DNA from: Diadema setosum | Taxonomy: Eukaryota > Echinodermata > Echinoidea > Diadematoida > Diadematidae | Direction: 5' to 3' | DNA length: 64,000 bases | Assembly (NCBI GenBank): GCA_033980235.1 | Contig: CM067067.1 | Span: 19,349,239 to 19,413,238, forward strand | Part shown: positions 46,716-58,388 of the stretch, piece after piece | Layout of the letters: every line of letters starts with the position of its first letter | Position numbering within the stretch: the first letter of the stretch is position 1 | Position numbers and translations under genes: made by a program | Notes under the pieces: generated by a model | The model's input: only the letters and a program-made list of their open reading frames with translations | Database searches by the model: none | Told to the model about the DNA's origin: nothing

Positions 46716-47765
46716 GAATCCTGGGGTATGGCTATGTCTAGAACAGGACTTAAAACATTAAACAGTCATTAACAGTCATTAATTAGGACTCCACAGTCAT
46801 ATCATTCTGTAACAGCTCTGCTTTAATAAGTGTTCAATATTTGCATTATTCAAATAATCTCCATTACTGCTATAGATAAATAGGCCTATCTAATAAGCTG
46901 AAGACAAGGCTGGCTATCAAAAATAAATGAAAAGCATAATCACAACATACACATATCTGGGTTTGTGGGCAATTAAGTGAAATGAATAACAGAAAACAAA
47001 TGAAAGCCAAGTCCATTGCAAGAGGAACTCATATGCACCATTTCTTGAACAAACAAAGTCCACCCAGGCACAATACCACAGTTCTCATAAATCGGAGCAC
47101 ATTAAATTTGTGCTGTGACAGTGAAGTATCAGTCGCTCATAAATACCTCTGCTATGTATGACAGGAATGTAGGACGGGTAAAAATCCTATTAGATGCAGT
47201 TAAATGCTGAGGGGAAGTGACGTAAAGAAGGCTAAATCATTCCTGCACTTTGGCCACCTTCAACTGTCGCATTTCTATTTTTTCTCCCCATTTTGTCCAA
47301 TGCACACATAAACACACTAGTACACAGAATTGCAGTTGTAAAAACTGCTGTTGCTGGGTTTTTTTGTTTTTTTTACATTGTTGCCAAATGGTATACCGAG
47401 AGCTTTATGAAAGTTTCCACATGGTGAGTCACCCTCATGCATTGTACACTGTATGGGGGAAAAGTGTAAAGATGATACAAATGATTTTTTTTAACCTCAT
47501 ATACTTTCATAAACAGTATGCTATGCATATATGAATTCAAGGAGATATAAGTACGCATTGGCACTGGATGGTACCATATACAGGATTCTGAGGTATAAAA
47601 GCTGCTGGCAAACTATCCAAGTTGTTTAAAACTTTGAGCCAACATCACTGAGAAGTAGTGTTCAAAGAAATCACACAAAAGAATCAACCACGAACAAAAT
47701 TAGACAAGTGGTCATTATAGAAACAGGGGTCTATCTAACCAGGGAGGTGGGACCACCTCCCTGAA
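46716..47765. other. AT-rich sequence, no gene seen
   Basis: Only a hairpin at the right margin is noted (CAGGGAGGTGG, GA, CCACCTCCCTG at about 47739-47763). Confidence 0.45.
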
Positions 47766-48772
47766 TTAAAGATAATAAAAAGTTTTGGTACCTCAAAAGT
47801 GTCCTTGAATTTCCTTGTCTTAGTTTGTGTTTCAGGTTAAAGTACCTTTCATATAACTAACACTGTGAGACTTACTCGCCCCGAAGTGCTCTCATGTCTT
47901 AGTAATCATGCAATTAACTGCGACCAGCAGTCCCATACACACAGCGTAATCGGGCTTCGCATTGTAGCATTCAGGATCATGACAGATTTAGTATCGCAGG
48001 GTAAATGTCAACTTAAAATCCAAAAATTTCTTCGATTTGAAGACTTACCAATTAAGTTGAAGTATTGAAAACAGGCTTCGAACAACGTTTAGTTCTGCCT
48101 ATAGTCCCTTTCTGTTCGAATTGATGACTGAATGTGACTCGGTCGACAGGACCTTAGGAGAGCTACGTACACTACACTGAATACTACAGCCAGTGCATGC
48201 GAACACATCACATGCACACAAATTTCAAATCCATGAACGGATAAGATGTTTGTGTGCGCATGCGCTGGCCATGGTATCCAGTGTATGTAGCTCTCCCAAG
48301 GTCCTCTTGACCGAGTCACATTCAGTCATCAATTCGAACAGAAAGGGACTATTGGCAGAACCAAACGTTGTTCGAAGCCTGTTTTCAATACTTCAACTTA
48401 ATTGGTAAGTCTTCAAATCGAAGAAATTTTTGGATTTTAAGTTGACATTTACCCGCGATACTAATTCTGTCATGATCCTGAATGCTACAATGCGAAGCCC
48501 CATTACGCTATGCGTATGGGGCTGCTGGTCGCAGTTAGCTATGCGTACAATGGGCTGCACGCTGCTGGTCGCACTCAGTGGTTTCGTACAATATTTATCG
48601 ATGCTGTACAGCGTCGGCTCTGGTACGAAACCATTATTGCATGATTACTAAGACATGAGAGCACTTTGGGGCGAGTAATTCTCACAGACAACGTACTTTA
48701 ACCTGAAACACAAACCAAGACAAGGAAATTCAGGGAAGCTTTTGAGGTACCAAAACTTTTTATTATCTTTAA
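47766..48772. mobile_element. 1-kb foldback element flanked by TTAA
   Basis: TTAA at 47766-47769 and 48769-48772. The left arm (47770 to about 48211) is the inverted complement of the right arm (about 48245-48768), starting AGATAATAAAAAGTTTTGG. The arms differ by scattered substitutions. The short loop is near 48212-48244. The right arm carries an extra segment of about 100 bp at 48538-48634. The short ORFs in the arms are mirror images and carry no recognised domain. RNA crossing the locus would form a long hairpin. Confidence 0.85.
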
Positions 48773-50080
48773 CAGCATGTGTGTTTGACAAGTGTGAATA
48801 GCCACTTGGTTAATAAGCATAGAGCTACTACAGATAGGTACACCCCCCCCCCCCCCCATGACTCACCGGGCCAGAATGGTCAATGCACTGACCCATGTAC
48901 AATCTCATAGCCTCTGCTTTAGAAGCACACCCTACTTCTACCACCATGCACAGTAATCCAGTGAGCATATTACAAAGTATACACAGCATCAATTTGTACC
49001 AGTCCACACATGATTAGAAGACAGTACAAGCAGTGCATATTGCAATTCTCACATTTATATCCTTCACCACTGCTCACCACAATCTCTGATCGCAGAGCCC
49101 TGGACAATCACATTTGTCTGGACATCAGAAGTTTGAAGTGGAGGAATTAAAACTCAAAAATCAGAGGAGGAAATTCATATGAATGGTCATTGTAAGTACA
49201 CCCCGTGCACGTGATAGAGTAGTTCATTGAGTAAAATGCTATGATCTTACAGCAGCCTGCTTGAAGGAGTGACACTGTACTTGAAAATGTCAAACCCCAA
49301 AATGCCAATCAAATAATGATGCCCATCTAGTACTTGTCTTCCGCTGTTTTATGAGTGATGAATCATTTCTGCTTTATGACGACAGTCTCACTTTCTATCA
49401 CTGGCATAAAAGGAAAGAAATCTGTAATGGGCAAGGACGGACTATATATGCACTGTGGCTCTTGAAAGGGAAACTCTACATCTAAGCCTATATTAACACT
49501 GTTTGCTGTGACAAAGTACAGCAAAATGAACAGAATCACAAAATGTTCATTTACGTATATTGACCAAGATTTGAGGGAACTGTGGGCAAAGTTTTCGGAG
49601 TTTTACTATAAGGGTATCAACAACACGCCCATGGCATTTTATGTCACACTTTCCTTTTGATATGCTTTCAAAGTTTATGGAAATTCAGTACAGATTTGCA
49701 TGCAGATGAAAGGAAGGCAGATGAGGGCATGATATCATGACCTCATCAAACCTGTGTATTTCACTCACCTGTCAATTTGGCCATGGAACGGTGGGTCACA
49801 CATACGATCACCAGCGATACAGCATGACAGATGCAGCACTTAAAATGGTGCATAATGGTTTGATTTGATTCATACACTCGCAAGGAAAGCATTAAAACCC
49901 TTTCTTTGCCATTGAGTCAAAAGTGCACAAATTTCACACACACCTATATCATATGGACAGAGTATAAATATATGGCACATAGAGGACTTTAAAAGAAGAA
50001 AACTGTTCCTTGAATAACACATTGTATCTTCACATTTCAAGCATTTATGGTGGTTGGGTCAAAGTTGTTGATTCTTTTTC
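48773..50080. other. AT-rich sequence, no gene seen
   Basis: A C-run lies at about 48844-48858. Nothing else was recognised. Confidence 0.45.
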
Positions 50081-50165
50081 GAGGACGAGTCCCGAGTATA
50101 CTCGGGCAGGTGTCTATGAGAAATACATGTTGTAGCAAAATTAGACCATTCTCTCAACAAGTTAA
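50081..50165 (+). mobile_element. 90-bp palindromic TTAA micro-MITE, copy 4, eroded left end
   Basis: The interior GAGGACGAGTCCCGAGTATA and CTCGGGCAGGTGTCTATGAG match copy 1. The left TTAA end is lost, and the right end reads CTCAACAAGTTAA. Confidence 0.75.
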
Positions 50166-51528
50166 CATGTAATGATATCATAGAGACATCAACTGCTTTG
50201 ACCAAATCTTTGCTATAGGCCTACAGTAATCTCTGAGTCTTTTGTGTTAATATTTCGCTATTTTGAAAAACTATCAAAGAGTGTCATAAATGATAAAACT
50301 AGCTCACACTGTGATAGTACACACAATGTGTACCGTACCTATTGAAATATTTTACACACGAATTGTACATCAGCCTACACAGGTCAGGATATACATGTGC
50401 GTACCTACACACAAACACCCATACACTCAAGCTCACAACATGTCACAACAGGCACCGGTATCTAGTTGGTGCTTATTCAATCTTTCTCACATAAAGAATA
50501 ACACTGACAAACATCACAAATGATGAAAACTCCATACCCTTGTAAGCCGTGCATTATGATCGCTCCGCCGATCAATTCCCGTTTTTCTGCGAACTCAACA
50601 GACCCAGCCTTCTCATTGATTTTGGTCCCTGCCTTTCACCCTCACATGCTCAATGCGGGTGGGTCACTATCCGGTCAATCGTACAAATCAATGGCCATGA
50701 ACACAAACAAGGCATACCAGAGTGTAAGCCTAAATCCCCACCAACTGACCAGAAACCACCGAGGTAGAGGACGAGGTGGGGTAGGGAGTGGTGGTATTAA
50801 AAGCATTTTTCCGCTCAACAAATGCTATTTAAAACACAACTTGATCGAGAGAGATGCATGAACCATTCTCCCTCCTCACTCATGAGTCATGTCCAGGGAG
50901 GCCACTGACCCTTTCACTTCCCTGACCACCCTCCCCCCCCCCCCCATTTCTTCATTAAATTTTCTGTCAGATGCAGACAGCTTCAAGGATGGTGCTTCTT
51001 CTTTATCATAGAATTCAGATACTGCATTCTTTCCTGCCATTTTCAGACATCCCTCACAACACGTGTGAGCAGATGTATCAAGACACAATTTACATGATAA
51101 AAAATATAAATAATATTTTTTAAGCGACTTGTAGCAAACATAAAGCAGTGATGATCTGATCACTGGGCAGCATGAGAGGATAATGAAATCCAAATACATT
51201 GTAGTATCGATTCTCTTGTCATTTGTGCTTTGTTTTGCGGAGACTGGCACAATCCTGTAGGAATCTATTTCAACAGTTTGAGACATACTATTGTATCACT
51301 GCTCGAAAGGTGACTTGTATAATACACAACTGTTTCGCATTAATATAGCATGGATTATCTATAAATACATGCATACATACATAAATGTATACAACATGTA
51401 CGTACATGTATAGTGTACACAATTATTGTAACAGTAATCAAATGGGGCCCTGTCTACTGGGCAGGATTTCCAAGATCCATGATTTTACATTGAACCTTAA
51501 TATTGGACATCTTATTCTTAAATTGCAG
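50166..51528. other. AT-rich sequence with a GC-raised block near 50.5-50.7 kb
   Basis: The block at about 50520-50780 is unique and richer in GC, with two overlapping open frames and no recognised domain. A C-run lies near 50933-50944. Confidence 0.35.
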
Positions 51529-51647
51529 ATCACAAGCACTTGCTGACAAACTTCAGCTTTCAACATCTTGGGATTCTGTACCACTTTGAAGATGAACCAG
51601 GTTCTGATGCAGTCTTCAATATCTGTAGCCAAGCGCATTACCTGTAG
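51529..51647 (+). CDS. Candidate plus-strand terminal exon
   Basis: A good acceptor (ATCTTATTCTTAAATTGCAG) ends at 51528. The exon opens with two bases completing a split codon, then 38 codons that include FSFQHLGILYHFEDEPGSDA, and ends at TAG (51645-51647). The phase matches the donor at 44646, giving HPS-D-HKHLLTN across the junction. The opposite strand is also open here (66 residues, with a possible acceptor TTTACTGTCTACAG), so the strand is not certain. I prefer plus because of the phase match and the acceptor quality. I do not recognise the protein, which is acidic near its C terminus. Confidence 0.35.
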
Positions 51648-52766
51648 ACAGTAAACAGTTTAGTAGAATGTCTGTCTGTTCTACTTGAAGATGTGCCCCT
51701 TCAGCTTCCTTACAGCAGGCATTTGCTAACACACAAATCATACAAAACATTACCTGCTCTTTCTTTAATGTGTACCAAAGAGAGTGTTTGTGCTTATGTG
51801 TGTGTGCATGCTGTCTGCTTCCATTCACTTGTCCCTCTTTCATCACCACCCTCCTCTCCCCCCCCCCCCCCCACCCCGCCATCTCTAAATGAGAAAGATT
51901 CCAGATGAAATGCAACAACTGCAAATTGTTTGCATCTTTTGTCATTCATTTTGCACACAGTCTATTGAGAAAACCGCATCAGGAAGTGTCTGTCTTCTTT
52001 GTTTCCCATCAGAGAGAGAAAAAGAGAGAGGCAAAAATTAAGCCCGGCTTAGGGAACTCATGAAAGCGGGAAATGGTGACGAGGGTCTTTGTCTGAAAAC
52101 AAAACAGAACATACCAACTACAAAAAGAAAGAAAGAAAGAATAGAAAAGGCAGAGACATGAAAGAAGGTGTCGAGTGCACACCATGCACTTATCAGGTGA
52201 CATCTCCATCGAGACCAACTGGTCTTTTGTCCTCCAAACACTCACTATGGGGCTACTCTAGACTTCACAACCCTGTCGGCTAACTCTCACAGTTGGAAAT
52301 GAAAAACTGCACATGTACAAATACATATGTATATTTCATAGCCAAAAGACAATTCTTACACACACAAAAAAAAAACCAAAAAACAAAGAGAAAATGAGAG
52401 GTCATGGAATGAAGTCCAATTCAGAAAGATTCACTCTCACTTCTTGTTTTCATCCAGAAAAGGCGACTAGCATCAGGATAGGTATACCAATACATATGAT
52501 GATGATAAATATTGCAATCAGTACTGTGCATACTTTCTTTGTAGCATAAAGGATAGTCAACTCTTGTATAGGATCTCTCTTGAGATGAGGGGAACAGCTC
52601 CAAAAAAGTTGTGAATACTTCAACCACTCTGGAGACAGATGTCAATACATCATATTTTGCTGCTTTCATTCAAAATGAGTCACCCTCACTAATGGTCAAA
52701 CGGTGCAAGTTTAATTTCACAATGTTTATCCAAGATAATTTTTGATACCAAACATGTAATGCATCT
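51648..52766. other. Probable 3' flank, AT-rich
   Basis: It holds a C-run near 51859-51872 and a GAAA tract near 52124-52140. No gene signal. Confidence 0.4.
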
Positions 52767-53331
52767 TTAAAGGGAAGGTAAACCCCAAGAACAATGTGGA
52801 TTGAGTGAAAGCAGCAACATTATTAGAATACATCAGTGAAAATTTGAAGAAAATCGGACAATCGATGCAAAAGTTATGAATTTTTAAAGTTTTGATGTTG
52901 GAACCGCTGGATGAGGAGACTACTGGAGGTTATGACGTATGAGTGGACAACAATACCAAGAAAATATAAAGAAAATACTACAAAAATTCAGTTTTCATGA
53001 AAATTACAAATTCCATCAACTTGATATTGACATATGTTAAGGGTAGCAATATTCCCCCTGCTTTCTGAAAGCGGTTGGTCCACTGCTCTTTCATAATTCT
53101 AGAAAAGTGAATTTTTGTTGAATTTCCTTTATATTTTCTTTGTATTGTTGTCCACTCATACGTCATATCCTCTAGTAGTCTCCTCATCCAGCGGTTCCAA
53201 CACCAAAACTTTAAAAATTCATAACTTTTGCATCGATTGTCCGATTTTCCTCAAACTTTCACTGATGTGTTCTACTAATGTTGCTGCTTTCACTCAATCC
53301 ACATTGCTCTTTGGGTTTACCTTCCCTTTAA
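52767..53331. mobile_element. TTAA-flanked MITE with 200-bp inverted arms
   Basis: TTAA at 52767-52770 and 53328-53331. The arms (about 52771-52978 and 53121-53327) are near-perfect inverted copies that start AGGGAAGGTAAACCC. The central 140 bp is unique. A decayed relative lies at 4401-5265. The uninterrupted CATATGTTAAGGGTAG near 53034 is the empty site for the insertion seen there. Confidence 0.9.
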
Positions 53332-54707
53332 GAAAGAGGGGGGGGGGGGAGGTGGTTGATTGGGGCAGGGAGACCTCGCTGAGGACAGAGTGCCCTGGGC
53401 AGAGTTTCACTCCTGGAGGAAAATCAAAAGGAATGGGAGCAGGAAGGGCACAAGCTTGGCATACCATGTTTATTACACTGTATTCCACATGCTGGAGAAA
53501 CAACCAATCCTGGTCCTCATCCTCCCCCCTCCCCCCCCCCCCCCCCCCCATCTCCCTGCTAACAGAAACTAGAAGTAGGAACTTAGACCAGGGAGGTGAG
53601 TCCCTGCTTAGACAAACAGCCAGTGGTGAAAGTACAAACATTTACTTCATCTCAAGCAATTTTCGGAGAAGCTCAAACTTACAGTGTATATGCTGTCATC
53701 TCTAAACAACAACTTGCAGCTATTGCCTTAGTTCTGCTTCAAGCCAACTTTGGTATTGTTACTAAGGCTCTGTTATGTCGCAGTGAATGAGGCACACATT
53801 TTCAACACACCTTCAAACAAAGAAATCATCACAAGACTACTAGTGTCCTTTCCATATACCTCTAAGTACTTACAGAATCAGGAACCACATAAAACATTAC
53901 CACTAAATGATGCATTTAACTACACGTGTACCTCCTCATTCGATTGATTTTTTATATCAGTTCCTACAGACTGCAGTAAAATACTTGGAACCCAGTTTTC
54001 ATGCATTCACTGTTGCTGTGGTCTGGCATGCAAACAGCAAAGATTTGTTCTCTGGTTGAGACAGCCTACATGTTCGAATGTCACAAAACTGGGGCCTGTT
54101 GTATCAAACTTTTTACGTGACAAAAACTCTGGTAAGAACTGAAAACTAAGGTTAGCATGATTCTGCACCTGACTTTTTAAAACACAGAAAAAAATACCCT
54201 GGGTTTTCTCAGGCTAAAATTTTATGCAACAGGTCCCTGGTGTACTGAACAAGTGGCAGCCACATTCTGTTTGACATTACAGGTATGTGTCCTGATGATA
54301 TGGTACAAAAACCAGGCATGAGAATGCACATCATTCAACAACTAGAAAATTCTTTGTGACCACTTGTACACAATGTCAGTGTACAGTGTAAACCTCCTTT
54401 TCATGGTCAATGTTATTGTCTTCTAAACACAAATATTACCTGTAAGTGACTTATCACAAAATGGTGCACCCTGTTATATAAGAACATAAATAATCATGTT
54501 GCTATAATTAGACAATTTTTACAAACCATAGATTTCCAGACACTAAAATCATAAATCAACAAATACATAGTAGCTTTTTGATACAAACAGTGTTATCAAT
54601 GAATAGACAATTATGATTAATTTCATCTCATCTTACCATTGTTTTTTTTTTCTCTTTTTTTTAATTCATCATTTTTTGTGTTTTATACATCATTGGAATT
54701 ATCAGCC
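53332..54707. other. Intergenic or 3' flank, no gene seen
   Basis: A G-run (53339-53349) and a long C-run (about 53524-53549) lie here. The 196-residue plus-strand open frame from 53115 crosses the MITE and both runs and is rejected. Confidence 0.45.
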
Positions 54708-54917
54708 TCACTTAGCCAGGCTCAAGTTTATAGATTTGGATTTCCTTCCCTTTTGAATTCTGGCATGATGCTGGAAAAATTCGCTGGCATCTGGTAAGCC
54801 CATGATCATCCCAGCAGCTCCACAGCAATCGCGGAGATGGGCCTCATTCGTTAATATCAGTGGCGATGAACCCCCTAGATACGTCACGGCACTATTCATG
54901 CCGGCCAATGTATATTC
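54708..54917 (-). CDS. Candidate minus-strand terminal exon
   Basis: An acceptor GAGTCTGCAG ends at 54918. The exon then reads 69 codons in phase 0 to TGA (54708-54710). The peptide includes EYTLAGMNSAVTYLGGSSP and LILTNEAHLRDCCGAAGMIM, and ends in a basic tail (IQKGRKSKSINLSLAK). GC is above the surroundings. Other frames are open too, so the block could instead be a conserved noncoding element. The phase fits the donor at 58878. I do not recognise the family. Confidence 0.35.
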   Translation of the reverse strand, partial: EYTLAGMNSAVTYLGGSSPLILTNEAHLRDCCGAAGMIMGLPDASEFFQHHARIQKGRKSKSINLSLAK

Positions 54918-55658
54918 CTGCAGACTCCTGCATCAACAGCATGCAGCCGAATCTCCCAGTTTGCCAGCATTTGCACACTTGGGAATTCGATAACATCGCA
55001 TAGGATGTCAACTGCCTATAATGCACAAGGTGCATGCGTTACACACTGCATGACCATCTACCATCTAACTTCTCATATTTACATTGTATATTCATGTTTT
55101 ATGTTCTCTTCTTCAAATACGTTTATTTCACAGTCTTTTTCAATACCAGATGAACAAGAATTTCACTTGGCCAATGTCTTGGTCAGCACATTAAAACTCT
55201 CAAATAGTTCAGTGCAATGAAATGTATTTTCAACAACACCAAGTTACTAAAGACTATGCAGTGAAAACCTGAACAAAAACATTAGGCAGTGCGTGCGTGT
55301 AACAGCTCGTACAGAGTTAGATGTGCAAGTATTTTTCAAATAGATTGGATTTCAAACAATTCCGTCATAAAGATAAAGTGCAATTCCTCCATATGTTCAA
55401 TGCAATGACAGAAATTTCATTAAAAACAGAAAACTTGGATGAATGTATGTAATCTATAAAATGTTTCACACTTTCATTAAATATATGCAAATTTGGAAGA
55501 GGTGATGATGTCATCACATAACTGCACTTCCGCAGGTTTTACACAAAAACATCATTTTAATATTTTTTTCTTTTGATTGATGATTTAGCAACTGCAGCCA
55601 CTGTCCCTTGAAAGTTATTGTTGCTACATGTAGATACTGTTATTACAGAACTACATAC
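54918..55658. other. Probable intron, AT-rich
   Basis: No exon or repeat family was recognised. Confidence 0.4.
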
Positions 55659-55735
55659 AGTTGAACCTCTTGTATCCGGACAAGTCGGGACCGGGGCTCA
55701 TCCAGATAAGGGATTTGGCCGGATACGGGAGACTA
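55659..55735 (+). mobile_element. Pogo/Tigger-like terminal fragment
   Basis: CAGTTGAACCTCTTGTATCC, GGACAAGTCGGGACC, GATAAGGGATTTGGCCGGAT. The CAGT start after TA and the repeated CCGGATA/GATAAGGG words resemble pogo or Tigger ends. No opposite end was found, so it is a single-ended remnant. Confidence 0.4.
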
Positions 55736-56431
55736 AATGCTTTACACATGTACATATACATACACATGTACTGATGTAGCTCATTGTAGTACCACATGTA
55801 GTAATGTGTACACCGCAACCTTTTCATTGTTACACTCAGTAACAGACCCCAAAATAGAGGTTCGTGTTTGCAAGAATAAAATTATTTTCTTTTATAAATT
55901 CTTGGGATGATTTACCTAAATAATTATTAAGAAATGTATCAAGTATATGTAATTCATGTGTGTTTGTGTAGGAGTTGTCAAGGAGTTGGGAATCCCCCTT
56001 TCCCTTTGTTGTGTTTTGCGGACTTTGGGAGAGTGCCTCCGAGATAAAATGTCCACCTGCTGATATTTCCTAGTCCCCCTTTGACATTTCCTCAGAGGGT
56101 GAGAAAAAAAAGAAAAGAAATGCTAATCCTCTGACTGAATCATCTATTTAGCCAATCTTGTGTCAAACAAACAAACAAGCAAACAAGCAAGCAAACAAAC
56201 AAACAAATACTGAAACATAAAATACTGCTTAGTCATTCCAGGGAGGTGGTCCATTTTCTCTGGTCATTCATAATGCTGTGCCCATCTCAGTTATGGAAAA
56301 CCCTTTCACAACCAACAGGAGAAAAAACAAGTAAAACGATGTCCAAATACTGTCCTGTATGCCTGGAAATATGTAACATGAAAGCGTTTGTATAGTATGC
56401 ACAATTTGTACATGTGTGTGTGTGTGAGTGT

Positions 56432-56493
<62 letters not shown>

Positions 56494-57787
56494 GGGTGTA
56501 TGTCTGTCTGTCTGTACAATGGTGTGCATATTCATGTCCACGGCACTGAATGAGCAGGAAATCAATCAATTTCAATCAGCATTACGTATCAAATGGAAAA
56601 AGCAGCCCCTGGACATGCGATGGGGGGGGGGGGGGGGAGGGGAGGTTCTGCAAAAATTGTTGTTGTGACCTGACAAAACAGAGGCTTCTATGATTCATGT
56701 CAGATTCGTGTTTGAAAATCACTTTCTTTGCTTGACAAGGTGCACTGTGGGATTCCTGTACAATCTACATATTCTCTCGTCTTTTTGGTCTTCATTTCGA
56801 CCATTTCATTCCTAAAAAAAAAATGCATATCTTTGGAAATCATGACATGATTCCCAAAGCTTTGAAGATATCAATGCCAACGAGTTTTGCCCAACATTCA
56901 ATCTACATATTACACACTGTACATCGATTCGACTGAAATACAATAGAGTTTTGAGAGGTTTTTTTTTTTCTGTTCATTATACACACAAACACACCACAGG
57001 AAACCCACATGGACACATATGACATGAAACTTGCATTCCACAATAAAAAAAAAAAAGAGAGACATTGTCTCTTTGAACAAATGCATAAAATGAAATTCAA
57101 TGATCAAAATGTGCTCTTATCAAAAATTGGGGGGGGGGGGGGGAGAATCATTGTCTATTAGTAACAAAAGAACTAGGTTTTCCGTAAGTCTCAACACTAC
57201 GCTTCTATATTTTTGCATGGTCGAATTCACAATAACTGATATCGCATTTTCTTCAGAATATTTGTCCATTCTCGGCACATTTACGTGGTGTCTTTTTAGC
57301 CTGCACAGATGTAACATATCATTCCACATGGATAAACATTGCTGAATGGAAGTATGTTATGCAGTGATTGTAAACAACCTCCCACACCGATAAAATCTCA
57401 ATGGCCACACAGAGAGAATCGCAGTTTTCCCACCACTGAAACATTCAACCTGCAAACGTATTTAGAACATAATGCTCAGACTCCAATGAAAATCATTGTC
57501 AATGTTACATAGGGGACCAGAGCTACTGATTACTAAAGAGCGTAATGCATATTTCCTCTTTCTATTCTTAAACATGTTTTTGGCCATTTGTGTATGATAT
57601 AAACAGGAGTAAACCACTAGAGTTACATGTATGCTGGATACCTACTTCATTTCAAACATTGCAGTTATTCATAAATTTCCTCCCCTCCCCAATTCCATGC
57701 ACACACAGATGGGCAAAAGAAATAGCCAAACACACTCAAAGGCACATGCAGGTACTGAACAATGCACATTGTCTTCTGGAGCTATTA
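55736..57787. other. Noncoding with simple repeats
   Basis: It holds an AAAC tract (about 56166-56208), a (TG)n tract (56415-56497) and G-runs (about 56622-56637 and 57128-57142). No gene signal. Confidence 0.45.
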
Positions 57788-58388
57788 GACCCCGTTTACA
57801 GTGCGAGGCTCGGCCGCGGCCGAGCCGCGGCCAAGCCCAGCCCCGCTTCAGTGTAAACGCGCAAAAGGCCAAATGCGAGGCCAAAATTGGCCTCGCATTT
57901 GGCCTCGCTCTGGAGGTGGTCTCGGCCGTGGCCGAGCCGCGGCCGAGCCCTGCCTCTTCTTGGTGTAAACGCAAACTGGGCCAAATGCGCGGCCAATTGC
58001 GCGGCCAATTTTAGTCTGGCTTCCAAACCCTCTGCCTGTATCTTTCGCTATTCAGGATATTAACCCCCTCGACATCGAAAACTAGTATAGTTTAAGGTGG
58101 TTTTGTCCTGCAAAGGATTTTTTCCTTCGGCAAAGGCCTTTGCCCGAACGGCGACTTCGTCGCCACGGAATTCATATGGCAAATGGTCTGAAAACTAGAC
58201 AATACCAAATTGCGTTTGTTTGCAAGCAGAGCGCCACTATGACAAAATATTGAAAGGTTTGAATCAAAAGCGCGGCCGAGCCCAGCAGTGTAAACGGACA
58301 AAATTGCGAGGCTCGGCCGCGCAATTGAGGCCGGACTCGGCCACGGCCGAGCCGCGGCCGAGCCCGGCCCCGCACTGTAAACGGGGTT
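57788..58388. mobile_element. 601-bp GC-rich element with TTA flanks
   Basis: ACCCCGTTTACAGTGCG at the left is perfectly inverted at the right (CGCACTGTAAACGGGGT). TTA occurs at 57785-57787 and 58389-58391. The interior is built from GGCCGCGGCCGAGCC-type palindromes and GGCCAAATGCGAGGCC words, with an AT-normal middle. A 3-bp TTA duplication would suit a PIF/Harbinger-type element. The GC-rich open frames over it (up to 127 residues) are artefacts. Confidence 0.75.

Noticed and set aside
51438..51638. Minus-strand open frame with a possible acceptor
   Set aside because: It overlaps the plus-strand exon 51529-51647, which has a better acceptor, a stop and a phase partner. It is kept only as an alternative.
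53115..53705. 196-residue plus-strand open frame
   Set aside because: It starts in a MITE arm and runs through G and C homopolymers, so it is chance.
56268..56668. Thr/His- and Cys/Val-rich open frames
   Set aside because: They come from the TG microsatellite. The same applies at 2228-2497, 9561-9767, 21239-21499 and 45226-45497.
57631..58026. GC-rich 127- and 76-residue open frames
   Set aside because: They lie in the palindrome-built element at 57788-58388, where stops are rare because of base composition.
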